Assembly (NCBI GenBank): GCA_002298665.1
Contig: DBKW01000095.1
Span: 16,276-31,965, forward strand
Source of the DNA: Verrucomicrobia bacterium UBA740
GTDB taxonomy: Bacteria; Verrucomicrobiota; Kiritimatiellia; RFP12; UBA1067
Reading direction: 5' to 3'
DNA: 15,690 bases
The translations under genes were made by a program, and so were the position numbers. Below are positions 1 through 6,335 of this stretch, one piece after another; positions within the stretch are counted from its first letter, which is position 1, and every line of letters starts with the position of its first letter. The notes under the pieces are model-generated. The model saw nothing but the letters and a program-made list of their open reading frames with translations. It was not told where the DNA came from and did no database searches.

Positions 1-233
1 CCCTTTCCCCGGTGGGCGACAACCAGAAGGCCCTGTTGCACCAGTTTCTTCTTCGCCTTCCAAATGGAGGCTTTGGGCCTATGGAGATGCTGTTCCATGG
101 TCGTCAGCGAGGGGAAGCACCCTTGGCTTTCGGTATGGCGCCAGGCGAGATACAGCAACACCAGAAGCCCCGTCGGATCGGCTTTGCCGTATTCGGGCGT
201 CTCCAGGAAATGATTCACCATCTCTACGCTCAT
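1..233 (-). CDS. Helix-turn-helix protein, partial (C-terminus beyond the window)
   Basis: Read on the minus strand from the ATG at 233, an open frame of 77 complete codons runs off the left edge without a stop. The visible N-terminus contains the stretch DPTGLLVLLYLAWRHTES, followed by FPSLTTMEQHLHRPKASIWK and a basic helix ending KKLVQQGLL. This layout (Pro-Thr, a hydrophobic helix, then a winged helix-turn-helix ending in 'L...GLL') resembles the HTH_36 type of domain found in phage and plasmid replication initiators and regulators; the family call is by eye only. The start codon shares one base with the stop of the upstream excisionase-like gene (TGATG), so the two are probably translationally coupled. 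The function of the missing C-terminal part is unknown, so replication or regulatory roles are both possible. Confidence 0.6.
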   Translation of the reverse strand, partial: MSVEMVNHFLETPEYGKADPTGLLVLLYLAWRHTESQGCFPSLTTMEQHLHRPKASIWKAKKKLVQQGLLVVAHRGK

Positions 234-499
234 CAGCGCACCTCCTTGCCTTCGATGAAGCGGATGAGCACGGCGAGGGGGACGCGTTTGACGCCCCGCA
301 CCGTCCGGGCTTCCAGTTCCCCGCATGTGATGAGGCGGCGGATTGTCTCCGGCTTGACGCCCAGCCGGCGGGCGGCTTCGGCTTGCGTGAGCAGGCGCAG
401 GTCGGGGGCGTCTTCGTTCTTCAGCGTACGGACAATGCGCGCCAGCATTCCCGCGTCGTTGCACACGGCAATCGCCGTGAGGATCTCTTCTTTCGTCAT
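233..499 (-). CDS. Excisionase-like (MerR/HTH_17-type) small DNA-binding protein
   Basis: The product is 88 residues. Residues about 36-84 show the classic layout of the excisionase/MerR-like helix-turn-helix family: LLTQAEAARRLGVKPETIRR (recognition helix), then a short wing with GELEARTVRGVKRVPLAVL and a closing helix IRFIEGK. The N-terminal 30 residues are helical and have no recognised domain. Such proteins bind DNA as recombination directionality factors or as local transcription regulators in mobile elements. Its TGA overlaps the ATG of the next helix-turn-helix gene, and a perfect inverted repeat at 577-591 lies about 80 bases upstream, a possible operator. No strong Shine-Dalgarno precedes the ATG. 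Whether it is an excisionase or a repressor cannot be decided here. Confidence 0.7.
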   Translation of the reverse strand: MTKEEILTAIAVCNDAGMLARIVRTLKNEDAPDLRLLTQAEAARRLGVKPETIRRLITCGELEARTVRGVKRVPLAVLIRFIEGKEVR

Positions 500-576
500 G
501 GTTAGGTGTCAGACTTCCGCCGTTCATCGTGAGGCATGGGGTTCCATGCTACGGAGGTCTGCACATAGGATGCGAA

Positions 577-591
577 ATGTCATGATGACAT
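577..591. repeat. Perfect 7-bp inverted repeat, candidate operator
   Basis: The sequence ATGTCAT-G-ATGACAT is a perfect dyad with a single central base. It lies upstream of the excisionase-like helix-turn-helix gene on the minus strand, where an autoregulatory operator would be expected. That it binds this protein is an inference from position and symmetry only. Confidence 0.4.
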
Positions 592-620
592 GCGGCGAAA
601 GACGGAGAATGTGGGGCAAA

Positions 621-641
621 TCCCCCAATAAAAACGGGGGA
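621..641 (-). terminator. Weak terminator-like hairpin after the 407-residue gene
   Basis: On the minus strand TCCCCC and GGGGGA form a 6-bp stem with a 9-base U-rich loop, followed by only TTT before a G. It starts 52 bases past the stop of the 407-residue gene. The stem is stable but the U-tract is poor, so partial termination or mRNA end protection are equally possible. Confidence 0.35.
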
Positions 642-692
642 AGCCGTGATTTGGCCACCCCCGAAACATTTTTCCGGAATGTCGCTTTGATG

Positions 693-1916
693 TCACTTTC
701 GCGCCTGGCGGCGTTCGTCAAGATACCGCTTGACCTTCAGCCTGTTGGTCATTTCCGCAAAGTATGACTTGCACCAGGCGCTCCAGACTGTCTCGCTGGC
801 GAGATGGTCGGCTTTGAGCGGCATGCCCGTCGCGAGGGATTGGCCCGCTTCGAACCACCGCTTGAGCGTCCTTTTGCACACGGCGTCGCTGCCGCATATC
901 CGCTTCATGATCAATACGGCATTGTCCAGCGTGACGCCGTACTTGTGTTTCTTGGTTGCCTTGGGTTGATTGCTCTTGATTTCGCTTACGCTCTGGGCGA
1001 TATTGACGGCAAGCGTCCCGAATTGCTTGTGGTCGCGATCCTGCGCTTCCGTGAAGTTTTGCAGGTCGCACCGGGTCGACTTTACCTCCGCCTTCATCTC
1101 GCCAATGTCTTTCCGCACGGATTCCGTGCCTGCGTTCAAGACTGGACGCAGGAATTCGGCGGCGTAGGCGGCCTGCGTCTTCGCCTTGGCTTTTTCGTCC
1201 TGGAAGACTTCATCGACGCGTTTCTCGTATATCCACGCGAGGTCCTGCACATAGGCGGACAGGATAGGGAGTTGGCTTTCCCCTTGCTCGCCGGCTTCTT
1301 CAAACGCCTTCCGCGCCTTCTCTGTTCGTTTTTTGCACTGTTCTTCCAGCTCCCGCTGGTCTTTTTCGGGCAGGTCGCGCGCCTTCGACAGCAGGGACAG
1401 AAGTCTCCCAAACGCTTCCCTCCCACGGCTGGCGTCGAAGTGGCGGAGGCCCAGGGTTAAGGCATGCTCATTCAGGAACGACTCCATTTTGTCGATGTCC
1501 GCCTCTACTTCGTACTCAAAGAATGACTCGATGTGCGATTGCAGGGTGCTTATCATGCTTGCTACGGCGGTCTTGTCTAGTTCCGGCAGGGTGCATGCAT
1601 CGGCCAAGCCCCGGCAGTGGTTTAAGAGACCGAGACGGACTTCGCACTCATTCTCGTACATCGCGAAGAATAGGGCGGGGTCCCTGCACCACATATCCCT
1701 GCATTTCTGCTGCATTCTCAATCCGTCTATTTCCACGTTCGCTTTTTCGAAACCGGGAAACCCAAGCACCTTTTGGAGGGAATCCGCTTCTTTGAGGATG
1801 GAAGCCCTACCTTCGCCGCGCGCGTTTTCTTCTTCCTCGCGCCGGGGCGGTTGCGCCCCCGGGTCCGTCTCTTCGCGCCCACTGGGCGTTTCCGCGTCCC
1901 GTTCGGATGTCTTCAT
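693..1916 (-). CDS. Protein of unknown function (407 aa) with C-terminal helix-turn-helix-like segment
   Basis: I do not recognise this family. The first 40 residues are charged and disordered-looking (rich in Glu, Arg and Pro). Residues about 41-325 are predicted by eye to be largely helical, with a coiled-coil-like charged stretch at about 184-212 and Lys/Ala/Glu-rich helices around 235-255. Residues about 326-385 (YGVTLDNAVLIMKRICG...CKRTLKRWFEAG) look like a helix-turn-helix or small DNA-binding domain, and the C-terminus is strongly basic (KVKRYLDERRQARK). No membrane segment or signal peptide is visible. The ATG at 1916 is supported by an AAGGAGAAGG Shine-Dalgarno. It is the second gene after the promoter at 2174-2202, 21 bases behind a small ORF. 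Neighbouring helix-turn-helix genes suggest a role in maintenance or regulation of a mobile element, which is inference. Confidence 0.75.
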   Translation of the reverse strand: MKTSERDAETPSGREETDPGAQPPRREEEENARGEGRASILKEADSLQKVLGFPGFEKANVEIDGLRMQQKCRDMWCRDPALFFAMYENECEVRLGLLNHCRGLADACTLPELDKTAVASMISTLQSHIESFFEYEVEADIDKMESFLNEHALTLGLRHFDASRGREAFGRLLSLLSKARDLPEKDQRELEEQCKKRTEKARKAFEEAGEQGESQLPILSAYVQDLAWIYEKRVDEVFQDEKAKAKTQAAYAAEFLRPVLNAGTESVRKDIGEMKAEVKSTRCDLQNFTEAQDRDHKQFGTLAVNIAQSVSEIKSNQPKATKKHKYGVTLDNAVLIMKRICGSDAVCKRTLKRWFEAGQSLATGMPLKADHLASETVWSAWCKSYFAEMTNRLKVKRYLDERRQARK

Positions 1917-1937
1917 CTTGCCTTCTCCTTTCGTCTG

Positions 1938-2126
1938 CTACAAGCCGAGCCGTCTGCAGGCGCGTTCCTTGCGCACTTCGCCCGCGAGGGACGCCACACG
2001 CGCGTCTACCGGCGTCGCGTCCGCATTCCCTGCGCGATTGTCCACCTTCAGTCCGCGGCGCGTGACGCGGGCGGACCCTGTCGGACGCGTTTCGCCGTCT
2101 CTGCCGGACAAGATTTTAAGTCCCAA
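1938..2126 (-). CDS. Small basic protein, TTG start (62 aa), candidate
   Basis: A frame of 62 codons begins with TTG at 2126 and ends with TAG 21 bases before the ATG of the 407-residue gene. It is supported by context: a GGAAGG Shine-Dalgarno sits 8 bases upstream of the TTG, and a -35/-10 pair (2174-2202) lies about 40 bases further up. The product is rich in Ala, Arg, Gly and Val, ends RKERACRRLGL, and has no Phe, Tyr or Trp, no membrane segment and no recognised motif. It could be a small regulator, or a leader ORF that couples translation into the downstream gene. The lack of an ATG and the absence of a known family keep confidence moderate. Confidence 0.45.
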   Translation of the reverse strand: MGLKILSGRDGETRPTGSARVTRRGLKVDNRAGNADATPVDARVASLAGEVRKERACRRLGL

Positions 2127-2173
2127 AGTGTATTCCTTCCTGCTTATGTTTACGGTTCTTTACTGCGGGATGC

Positions 2174-2202
2174 AGTATATCATAAACGCGGCGGGGGCGC
2201 AA
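2174..2202 (-). promoter_or_regulatory. Sigma-70-type promoter for the small ORF and 407-residue gene
   Basis: On the minus strand TTGCGC (2202-2197), a 17-base spacer and TATACT (2179-2174) form a good -35/-10 pair. Transcription would start near 2167, giving a leader of about 40 bases before the TTG start at 2126. Confidence 0.55.
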
Positions 2203-2309
2203 GAGCAAAAGGGGGCACACAAGGGGGGCGGATAGAGCCGTTGAAGCCGCGGAAGTCCTTGAAAGCGTGGACTCTTCCGCCGCGCGCTTCTTCCGAGGGG
2301 AAGAATAAA

Positions 2310-2389
2310 GGTCACCTAGGAGGAAAACAAAACACCAAAAACCTCCTAGGTGACCGGACATAACAAATAACTAATAAAAAGGAGGTTTT
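2310..2389 (-). promoter_or_regulatory. Three-arm inverted-repeat structure, candidate attenuator
   Basis: Arm A (2310-2323, GGTCACCTAGGAGG on the plus strand) and arm B (2342-2355) are perfect 14-bp inverted repeats with an 18-base A-rich loop. Part of arm B with the adjoining A-run (2338-2347) is also a perfect 10-bp inverted complement of arm C (2380-2389). In a minus-strand transcript from the promoter at 2406-2435 the order is C, B, A, so C:B would form first and exclude B:A. B:A is followed by TTTATTCTT, a modest U-tract. This is the layout of a terminator/antiterminator pair. The alternative is a protein-binding or recombination site. No short peptide ORF with runs of one codon is seen before it. 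Confidence 0.45.
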
Positions 2390-2405
2390 ATCTGTTACGA
2401 GACAT

Positions 2406-2435
2406 ATTATAGCATATTGGGGCGCGCCTCTGCAA
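2406..2435 (-). promoter_or_regulatory. Sigma-70-type promoter upstream of the three-arm structure
   Basis: On the minus strand TTGCAG (2435-2430), an 18-base spacer and a perfect TATAAT (2411-2406) form a promoter with predicted start near 2399, about 10 bases before arm C of the inverted-repeat structure. Two similar 9-mers, AATTGTCAG (2434-2442) and AATTGACAG (2459-2467), overlap or precede the -35 at 25-base spacing and could be operator half sites. Confidence 0.5.
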
Positions 2436-2478
2436 TTGTCAGTTTCGCTAGACCGGGTAATTGACAGAGCGGGTATTT

Positions 2479-2493
2479 AAAAGTCGCACTTTT
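2479..2493 (-). terminator. A/T-rich hairpin directly after folE
   Basis: AAAAGT and ACTTTT form a 6-bp stem around a 3-base loop, touching the last base of the folE stop codon. On the minus strand the stem ends in TTTTAAAT. It could end folE transcription or be symmetrical in both directions; the short stem makes this weak. Confidence 0.35.
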
Positions 2494-3059
2494 CAGCTAT
2501 GTATTAGCGACAAAAACTCCGAACGGACCTTCTCATCCGTCCGGAAACTGCCTAGAACGGCAGAAGTTGTCATCTCGCTATTCTGCTTCTCGACGCCGCG
2601 CATCATCATGCAGAGGTGCTTGGCGCGAATGACGACGCCCACGCCTTCCGCGTCCACTTCCTTCATGATGGCGTCGGCGATCTGCTCGGTCAGGCGCTCC
2701 TGAATCTGCAAACGCCGCGCGAACATGTCCACGATGCGCGCCAGCTTCGAGACGCCCAGGACCTTTCCCTTCGAAATGTAGCCGATTGCGCAGGTTCCGT
2801 AGAACGGCAACAGGTGGTGTTCGCAAAGCGAATAGAGCTCGATATCCTTGAGAATGACCATGTGGTTCGTGCCGCTGGTGAATTTCGCGCCGTTGACCAC
2901 CTTGCGCAGGTTCTGCCGGTAGCCGCGCGTCAAATAGCTGAGCGACTTCGCCACGCGCGCGGGCGTTTTCACGAGCCCTTCCCGCGCCGGATCCTCCCCA
3001 AGCTCGATCAGGAGTTCCTTGACGAGCGCGGCGATTTTCTTCTCGTTCGGTTCTTTCAT
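2493..3059 (-). CDS. folE: GTP cyclohydrolase I
   Basis: FolE converts GTP to 7,8-dihydroneopterin triphosphate plus formate, the first step of folate (and pterin) synthesis, as a cytosolic toroidal homodecamer. The 188-residue product has the usual length and hallmarks: ELYSLCEHHLLPFYG (zinc ligands Cys79 and a His of the HH pair), GVSKLARIVDMFARRLQIQERLTEQIA (substrate-binding core), and HLCMMMRGVEKQNS with the third zinc ligand Cys150. The N-terminal GEDPAREGLVKTPARVAKS is also typical. All catalytic segments are intact. The ATG at 3059 lies 13 bases after the putP stop with an AAGGG Shine-Dalgarno 10 bases upstream, so folE is probably co-transcribed with putP. The type IA (FolE, zinc) assignment is firm because the Cys/His/Cys set is present. 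Confidence 0.97.
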   Translation of the reverse strand: MKEPNEKKIAALVKELLIELGEDPAREGLVKTPARVAKSLSYLTRGYRQNLRKVVNGAKFTSGTNHMVILKDIELYSLCEHHLLPFYGTCAIGYISKGKVLGVSKLARIVDMFARRLQIQERLTEQIADAIMKEVDAEGVGVVIRAKHLCMMMRGVEKQNSEMTTSAVLGSFRTDEKVRSEFLSLIHS

Positions 3060-3072
3060 GCCTCGTACACCC

Positions 3073-4680
3073 TTATTCCGCCGTGTGCGCCTCGATTTCG
3101 CGCTTGACCTCGTCGAATTCGTTCTGGATTTCCGCCGCGGGCTTGCCCGTCACGAGCGAAACCACGACGATGGCGGCAAACGCGAAGATGAAGCCCGGGA
3201 CAAGCTCATAAAGATTGAGTATCGAATCCGGATGCGCCGCGAGATAGTCCGCCGAAACGCCGAATTTCCACACGAAGCACGTCACCGCGCCCACGACCAT
3301 GCCCGAAATCGCGCCGGCCAGATTCGTGCGCTTCCAGAAGAGCGCCAGAAGAATGAGCGGACCAAACGCCGCGCCGAATCCCGCCCAGGCGAAGGACACC
3401 ATCTTCATGACGACCTTGAAGAAGGCGCTATCCGTATTCATCGCCAGGGCAATCGCGGCAATCGCCACCGCCGCGACCGCGAGACGCGACACGAAGATCA
3501 ACTCGCGGTTGGACGCCTTCTTGCGCAGGACGACTTTGTAGAGGTCGTTCGAGAACGAAGACGCCGAAACGAGCAGCTGGCTGTCGGCCGTGGACATGAT
3601 CGCCGCCATGATCGCCGAGAGAAGGAGTCCGGCCAGCACGCGCGCGAAGAATCCGGTCGAGAAAATGCCGTTGATCATGATCATGAACATCCGCTCCGGG
3701 TCGCCGCCCACGTCCTGGAGCGTCAGCCCCCGCATCTTGAGGTAGAGGTGGAAGACGAGACCGATGACAATCGCCGCGCCGAGCGAAATCGTCACCCACG
3801 TCATCGCAATGCGCCGCGAACCCTTGACTTCCGCCGGATTGTCGATGGACATGAACCGCACGAGAATGTGGGGCATGCCGAAGTACCCGAGACCCCAGGC
3901 GAGGCACGAGGCCAGCCCGATGAATCCCGTCGCCTTCATCGTCGTCGCGCTCGTGAAAAGAGACTGCAAATAGGGATTGATTTCGTTCAGCTGGTTCACC
4001 GTCGCGGCGAATCCGCCCGCCTGGCAGACGACAACCGCCGGAATCAGCACAATCGCGACAAACATGAGCGTGCCCTGCACGAAGTCCGTCCAGCAAACCG
4101 CCATGTAGCCGCCGAGGAAGGTGTAGCCGACGACCACCAGCGCGCCCACCCACAGGCACATCTGGTACCCCGAAAGCGTGAGCCCGCCCAAGTGGATCGT
4201 CTCCGGGATGCCGAACGTGGACGTGAAGAGCTTGGCGCAACTCACGAACCCCGAAGCCGTGTAAAACGTGAAGAAGACAAGAATGATGATCGCGGCGATG
4301 ATCCGCGAAATGCCCGTGGGGTCGCGGAACCGGTTCGCGACAAAGTCCGGAATGGTGATCGAATCGCGGCAGACGTGCGAGTAGACGCGCAGACGATGCG
4401 CGACGATCTTCCAGTTCAAGTACGTGCCGATCAAAAGGCCGATGCCGATCCACGCCTCCGAAAAGCCGCCCAGGTAGACGGCGCCCGGAAGCCCCATCAG
4501 AAGCCACCCCGACATGTCGGACGCCTGCGCGGACAGGGCGACGACCCACTTGTTCATCTTTCGTCCGCCCAGATAATAGTCGCCCAGCGATTCCTGCCGG
4601 TTCGTGAAATAAAAACCGATACCCAGCATAAACGCCAGATATCCGATAAACGTCGCCAGCACAATCCAATCAAACGTCAT
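3073..4680 (-). CDS. putP: Sodium/proline symporter (SSS family, PutP type)
   Basis: This 535-residue inner-membrane protein of the solute:sodium symporter family has about 13 hydrophobic segments. It matches PutP closely: SAQASDMSGWLLMGLPGAVYLGG near residues 50-72 carries the Na+-binding Asp55 and Ser57/Gly58 at the same numbering as the E. coli protein. AAIMSTADSQLLVSASS (about 359-375) carries the Ser-Thr pair of the second sodium-coordination site. RRIAMTWV and NDLYK are further family marks. The expected role is Na+-coupled proline uptake; other SSS substrates cannot be fully excluded. It has a hydrophilic C-terminal tail (about 30 residues, acidic) slightly longer than usual. An AAAGGG Shine-Dalgarno precedes the ATG. 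It lies 67 bases after the porin gene, separated by a hairpin, and 13 bases before folE. No proline dehydrogenase gene is nearby. Confidence 0.93.
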   Translation of the reverse strand: MTFDWIVLATFIGYLAFMLGIGFYFTNRQESLGDYYLGGRKMNKWVVALSAQASDMSGWLLMGLPGAVYLGGFSEAWIGIGLLIGTYLNWKIVAHRLRVYSHVCRDSITIPDFVANRFRDPTGISRIIAAIIILVFFTFYTASGFVSCAKLFTSTFGIPETIHLGGLTLSGYQMCLWVGALVVVGYTFLGGYMAVCWTDFVQGTLMFVAIVLIPAVVVCQAGGFAATVNQLNEINPYLQSLFTSATTMKATGFIGLASCLAWGLGYFGMPHILVRFMSIDNPAEVKGSRRIAMTWVTISLGAAIVIGLVFHLYLKMRGLTLQDVGGDPERMFMIMINGIFSTGFFARVLAGLLLSAIMAAIMSTADSQLLVSASSFSNDLYKVVLRKKASNRELIFVSRLAVAAVAIAAIALAMNTDSAFFKVVMKMVSFAWAGFGAAFGPLILLALFWKRTNLAGAISGMVVGAVTCFVWKFGVSADYLAAHPDSILNLYELVPGFIFAFAAIVVVSLVTGKPAAEIQNEFDEVKREIEAHTAE

Positions 4681-4698
4681 ACGGGTGTCCCTTTATGA

Positions 4699-4722
4699 AA
4701 GACGCGCCTTTCGGCGCGCCTT
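4699..4722 (-). terminator. GNRA-loop hairpin between the porin gene and putP
   Basis: On the minus strand AAGGCGCGCC-GAAA-GGCGCGTCTT forms a 10-bp stem with one C/A mismatch and a GAAA tetraloop, then TCAT. The GNRA loop appears only on the minus strand, which argues for a minus-strand RNA element. The U-tract is short, so partial termination (lower putP-folE than porin expression) or 3'-end protection are both plausible. Confidence 0.55.
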
Positions 4723-4747
4723 CCTTCATATATGTTGTATTGAAGTA

Positions 4748-6253
4748 TTAGAACTCAAAGTAGGTCGTGAACTGCACACGCTGGTCGGGCGAGGTGCCGT
4801 CTGCGTAGTAGTCCGTCGAAAGACGCGCATACTCGAGCGCGAAGTGCAGGTTGTCGTTCACCTGATAGAACGCGGTGAGGTACGCGCGATCGTTGTAGGT
4901 GATGCCCGAACCGTTGCCCGCCGCATCCTTGCCGACGTCATCGTCGTCCGGATTGTCGAAGCCGTAGCCGACCGCGAACGCCCAGTTGTAGTTGAGCTTG
5001 TAGTTCAGGTCGAGGAAGCCGCCCATCGTCTGGACCGTCTTGCCGCGCGCACCCGGCGTATGGTAGGCGACCGAGTTGCCCGCACCGGCCTGGACGCCCT
5101 GCAGGTTGTCGCCGGCGAAGAACTGGCCCGTGAGGACGAGCTTGTCGAAGTCGTCCGCCGAATCGTTGAAGAGCCCCGAGAAGATCGGGAGCGACGCGCC
5201 CACGAGGAGCATCTTCGAATCATACTCGTCAGCCTGGCCGTCGTAGGTGTCGTCGCCCGTCCAGCGGTGGCTGCGGTCGCGACCGTACATGCCGCCGATG
5301 CCGACGAGCCATTCCTGGCCCTTCGCCCACGAAGCCTCGCGCGAATAGACGAGCGCGCCTTCGATGAGCGCCCACGCCGAAGCGGAGTTGTCCTGCATGC
5401 CGTCCTCATCGCGGTCGCCGCCCATGCCCGGGCCGCCCTTCACGATGCCGACGCGGACTTCGAGGTTATCCTTCTCGCCCTTGAAGTTCTTCGTCAGACG
5501 GAACTGCGGGCTGCGGCGGTACGGGTGACCCGTATGCTCCATCCACGCGCCGTCGATTTCGCTCGGCGTGACGATCTTCCAGAGGTGCCAGGTCTGACCG
5601 GCGAGGATCGACCAGCCGCTGTCCTCGTGGGTGGCCTCCAAGTACGCATGGCGCCAGTGGAAACCGTAGTCGTTCTCGTCTCCCGCGCCGAAGATGTCAA
5701 ACTCGACCTTGCCGCCGATCTTCCAGCCGTTCCACGCCTCCGGCGTCTCCAGCTTCACGCCGAAAATCGAGTTCTGCATCGCGAGCGACGTGTTGTGGCC
5801 CTGGCGCTTGGCTTCCGCCTTCGGCGCGACCCAGTCCGTCGAGAAGTCGCCCACGGTGCCGCGGGTGTTGTACACCGCGTCCAGTTCGAGCGTGCCGTAC
5901 GGCGTAATCTTGATCCCGCTCGCGCTCAGCGGCTCGAAAATGCCCGCTGTGGCGTCCGCGAGATAGTAGGACGAACCCGAGGCGGTCGTGTAGACCTTGC
6001 CCGACTCGCTCACCGTCGTACCCGCGTCATGCGGACGCGCGGCTGCGGTCTTGGCGCACGGCTTGCCGGCTTTCGCCTTCTCGCCCTCCAATTGGGCGAT
6101 GCGCGTGGCCTGGGCCTTGTTCTCGGCCTCCAACTTGTTCAGACGCTGGATCAGAGCCTGCAAATCGGCCTGAGTCACGGCGTCAGACGATGCCGCGGTT
6201 GCGCCTGTCAGTGTGGCGCATGTCGCGGCGACGGCTATTAGTAGATGTTTCAT
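4748..6253 (-). CDS. Outer-membrane porin, DcaP-like, with N-terminal coiled coil
   Basis: From the ATG at 6253 the product is 501 residues. Residues 1-21 are a Sec signal peptide (MKHLLIAVAATCATLTGATA, likely cut before Ser22). Residues about 26-60 form a heptad-like coiled coil (LQALIQRLNKLEAENKAQ...). A linker follows, then a beta-barrel from about residue 115 (ITPYGTLELDAVYNTRG) with alternating aromatic/hydrophobic strands to the terminal FTTYFEF, whose last Phe is the standard barrel-assembly signal. Coiled coil plus barrel and the 'YG.LELDA.Y' start resemble trimeric DcaP/OprP-like porins; the substrate is unknown. I prefer 6253 over an in-frame ATG at 6292 because the longer form puts 13 polar residues before the signal peptide and overlaps the promoter. 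No Shine-Dalgarno precedes 6253, and the -10 box is only 7 bases away, suggesting a leaderless mRNA. putP and folE follow on the same strand. Confidence 0.85.
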   Translation of the reverse strand: MKHLLIAVAATCATLTGATAASSDAVTQADLQALIQRLNKLEAENKAQATRIAQLEGEKAKAGKPCAKTAAARPHDAGTTVSESGKVYTTASGSSYYLADATAGIFEPLSASGIKITPYGTLELDAVYNTRGTVGDFSTDWVAPKAEAKRQGHNTSLAMQNSIFGVKLETPEAWNGWKIGGKVEFDIFGAGDENDYGFHWRHAYLEATHEDSGWSILAGQTWHLWKIVTPSEIDGAWMEHTGHPYRRSPQFRLTKNFKGEKDNLEVRVGIVKGGPGMGGDRDEDGMQDNSASAWALIEGALVYSREASWAKGQEWLVGIGGMYGRDRSHRWTGDDTYDGQADEYDSKMLLVGASLPIFSGLFNDSADDFDKLVLTGQFFAGDNLQGVQAGAGNSVAYHTPGARGKTVQTMGGFLDLNYKLNYNWAFAVGYGFDNPDDDDVGKDAAGNGSGITYNDRAYLTAFYQVNDNLHFALEYARLSTDYYADGTSPDQRVQFTTYFEF

Positions 6254-6260
6254 GCTGTGT

Positions 6261-6289
6261 ATTATACCATACTTGACGGACGATTTGTA
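6261..6289 (-). promoter_or_regulatory. Extended -10 promoter of the porin gene
   Basis: On the minus strand TGG precedes a perfect TATAAT (6266-6261), i.e. an extended -10. The best -35 match (TGTACA, about 19 bases upstream) is weak, which an extended -10 tolerates. Only seven bases separate the box from the ATG at 6253, so transcription should start at or within a few bases of the start codon. Confidence 0.65.
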
Positions 6290-6329
6290 CACTTTTTTAA
6301 TGCTTTCTTAATCTTTCGCTAAAAAAGTG
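6290..6329. repeat. Perfect 10-bp A/T inverted repeat between rhlB-like gene and porin promoter
   Basis: CACTTTTTTA (6290-6299) and TAAAAAAGTG (6320-6329) are perfect inverted repeats around a 20-base A/T-rich centre. They lie just upstream of the porin -35 region and just after the helicase stop. Position fits an UP element or a dyad operator for the porin promoter, or a weak terminator for the helicase gene. On the minus strand no U-tract follows the second arm, so a simple intrinsic terminator is less likely. Confidence 0.45.
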
Positions 6330-6335
6330 CGTGTC

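Larger units (their letters stand above)
500..692. other. Intergenic region with two inverted repeats
   Basis: About 190 bases separate the 407-residue protein gene from the excisionase-like gene. They hold a C-run/G-run hairpin (621-641), a perfect palindrome (577-591) and a short GCATGG/CCATGC stem with a 4-base loop (534-549). A 65-codon frame on the minus strand crosses the whole interval but carries all these palindromes and begins inside the upstream gene, so I do not call it a gene. I see no convincing -35/-10 pair for the downstream genes. Confidence 0.5.

Noticed and set aside
524..721. 65-codon minus-strand frame between the 407-aa gene and the excisionase-like gene
   Set aside because: It starts inside the upstream gene, has no ribosome-binding site, and runs through several palindromes that better explain the interval.
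12..767. 251-codon plus-strand open frame at the left end
   Set aside because: It is antisense to two helix-turn-helix genes with clear motifs, is rich in Arg/Ser as expected of a shadow frame, and crosses their overlap junction.
2116..2361. 81-codon minus-strand frame over the three-arm structure
   Set aside because: It translates both arms of the perfect inverted repeat and the downstream promoter, which indicates a regulatory rather than a coding region.
3019..6241. Long plus-strand open frames (559 and 518 codons) opposite putP and the porin gene
   Set aside because: They are low-complexity Arg/His/Asp/Val-rich mirror frames caused by high G+C third positions; the minus strand carries recognisable protein families over the same bases.
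4748..6292. Porin start at the upstream ATG (6292)
   Set aside because: It would add 13 residues before a good signal peptide and place the extended -10 box inside the coding region.
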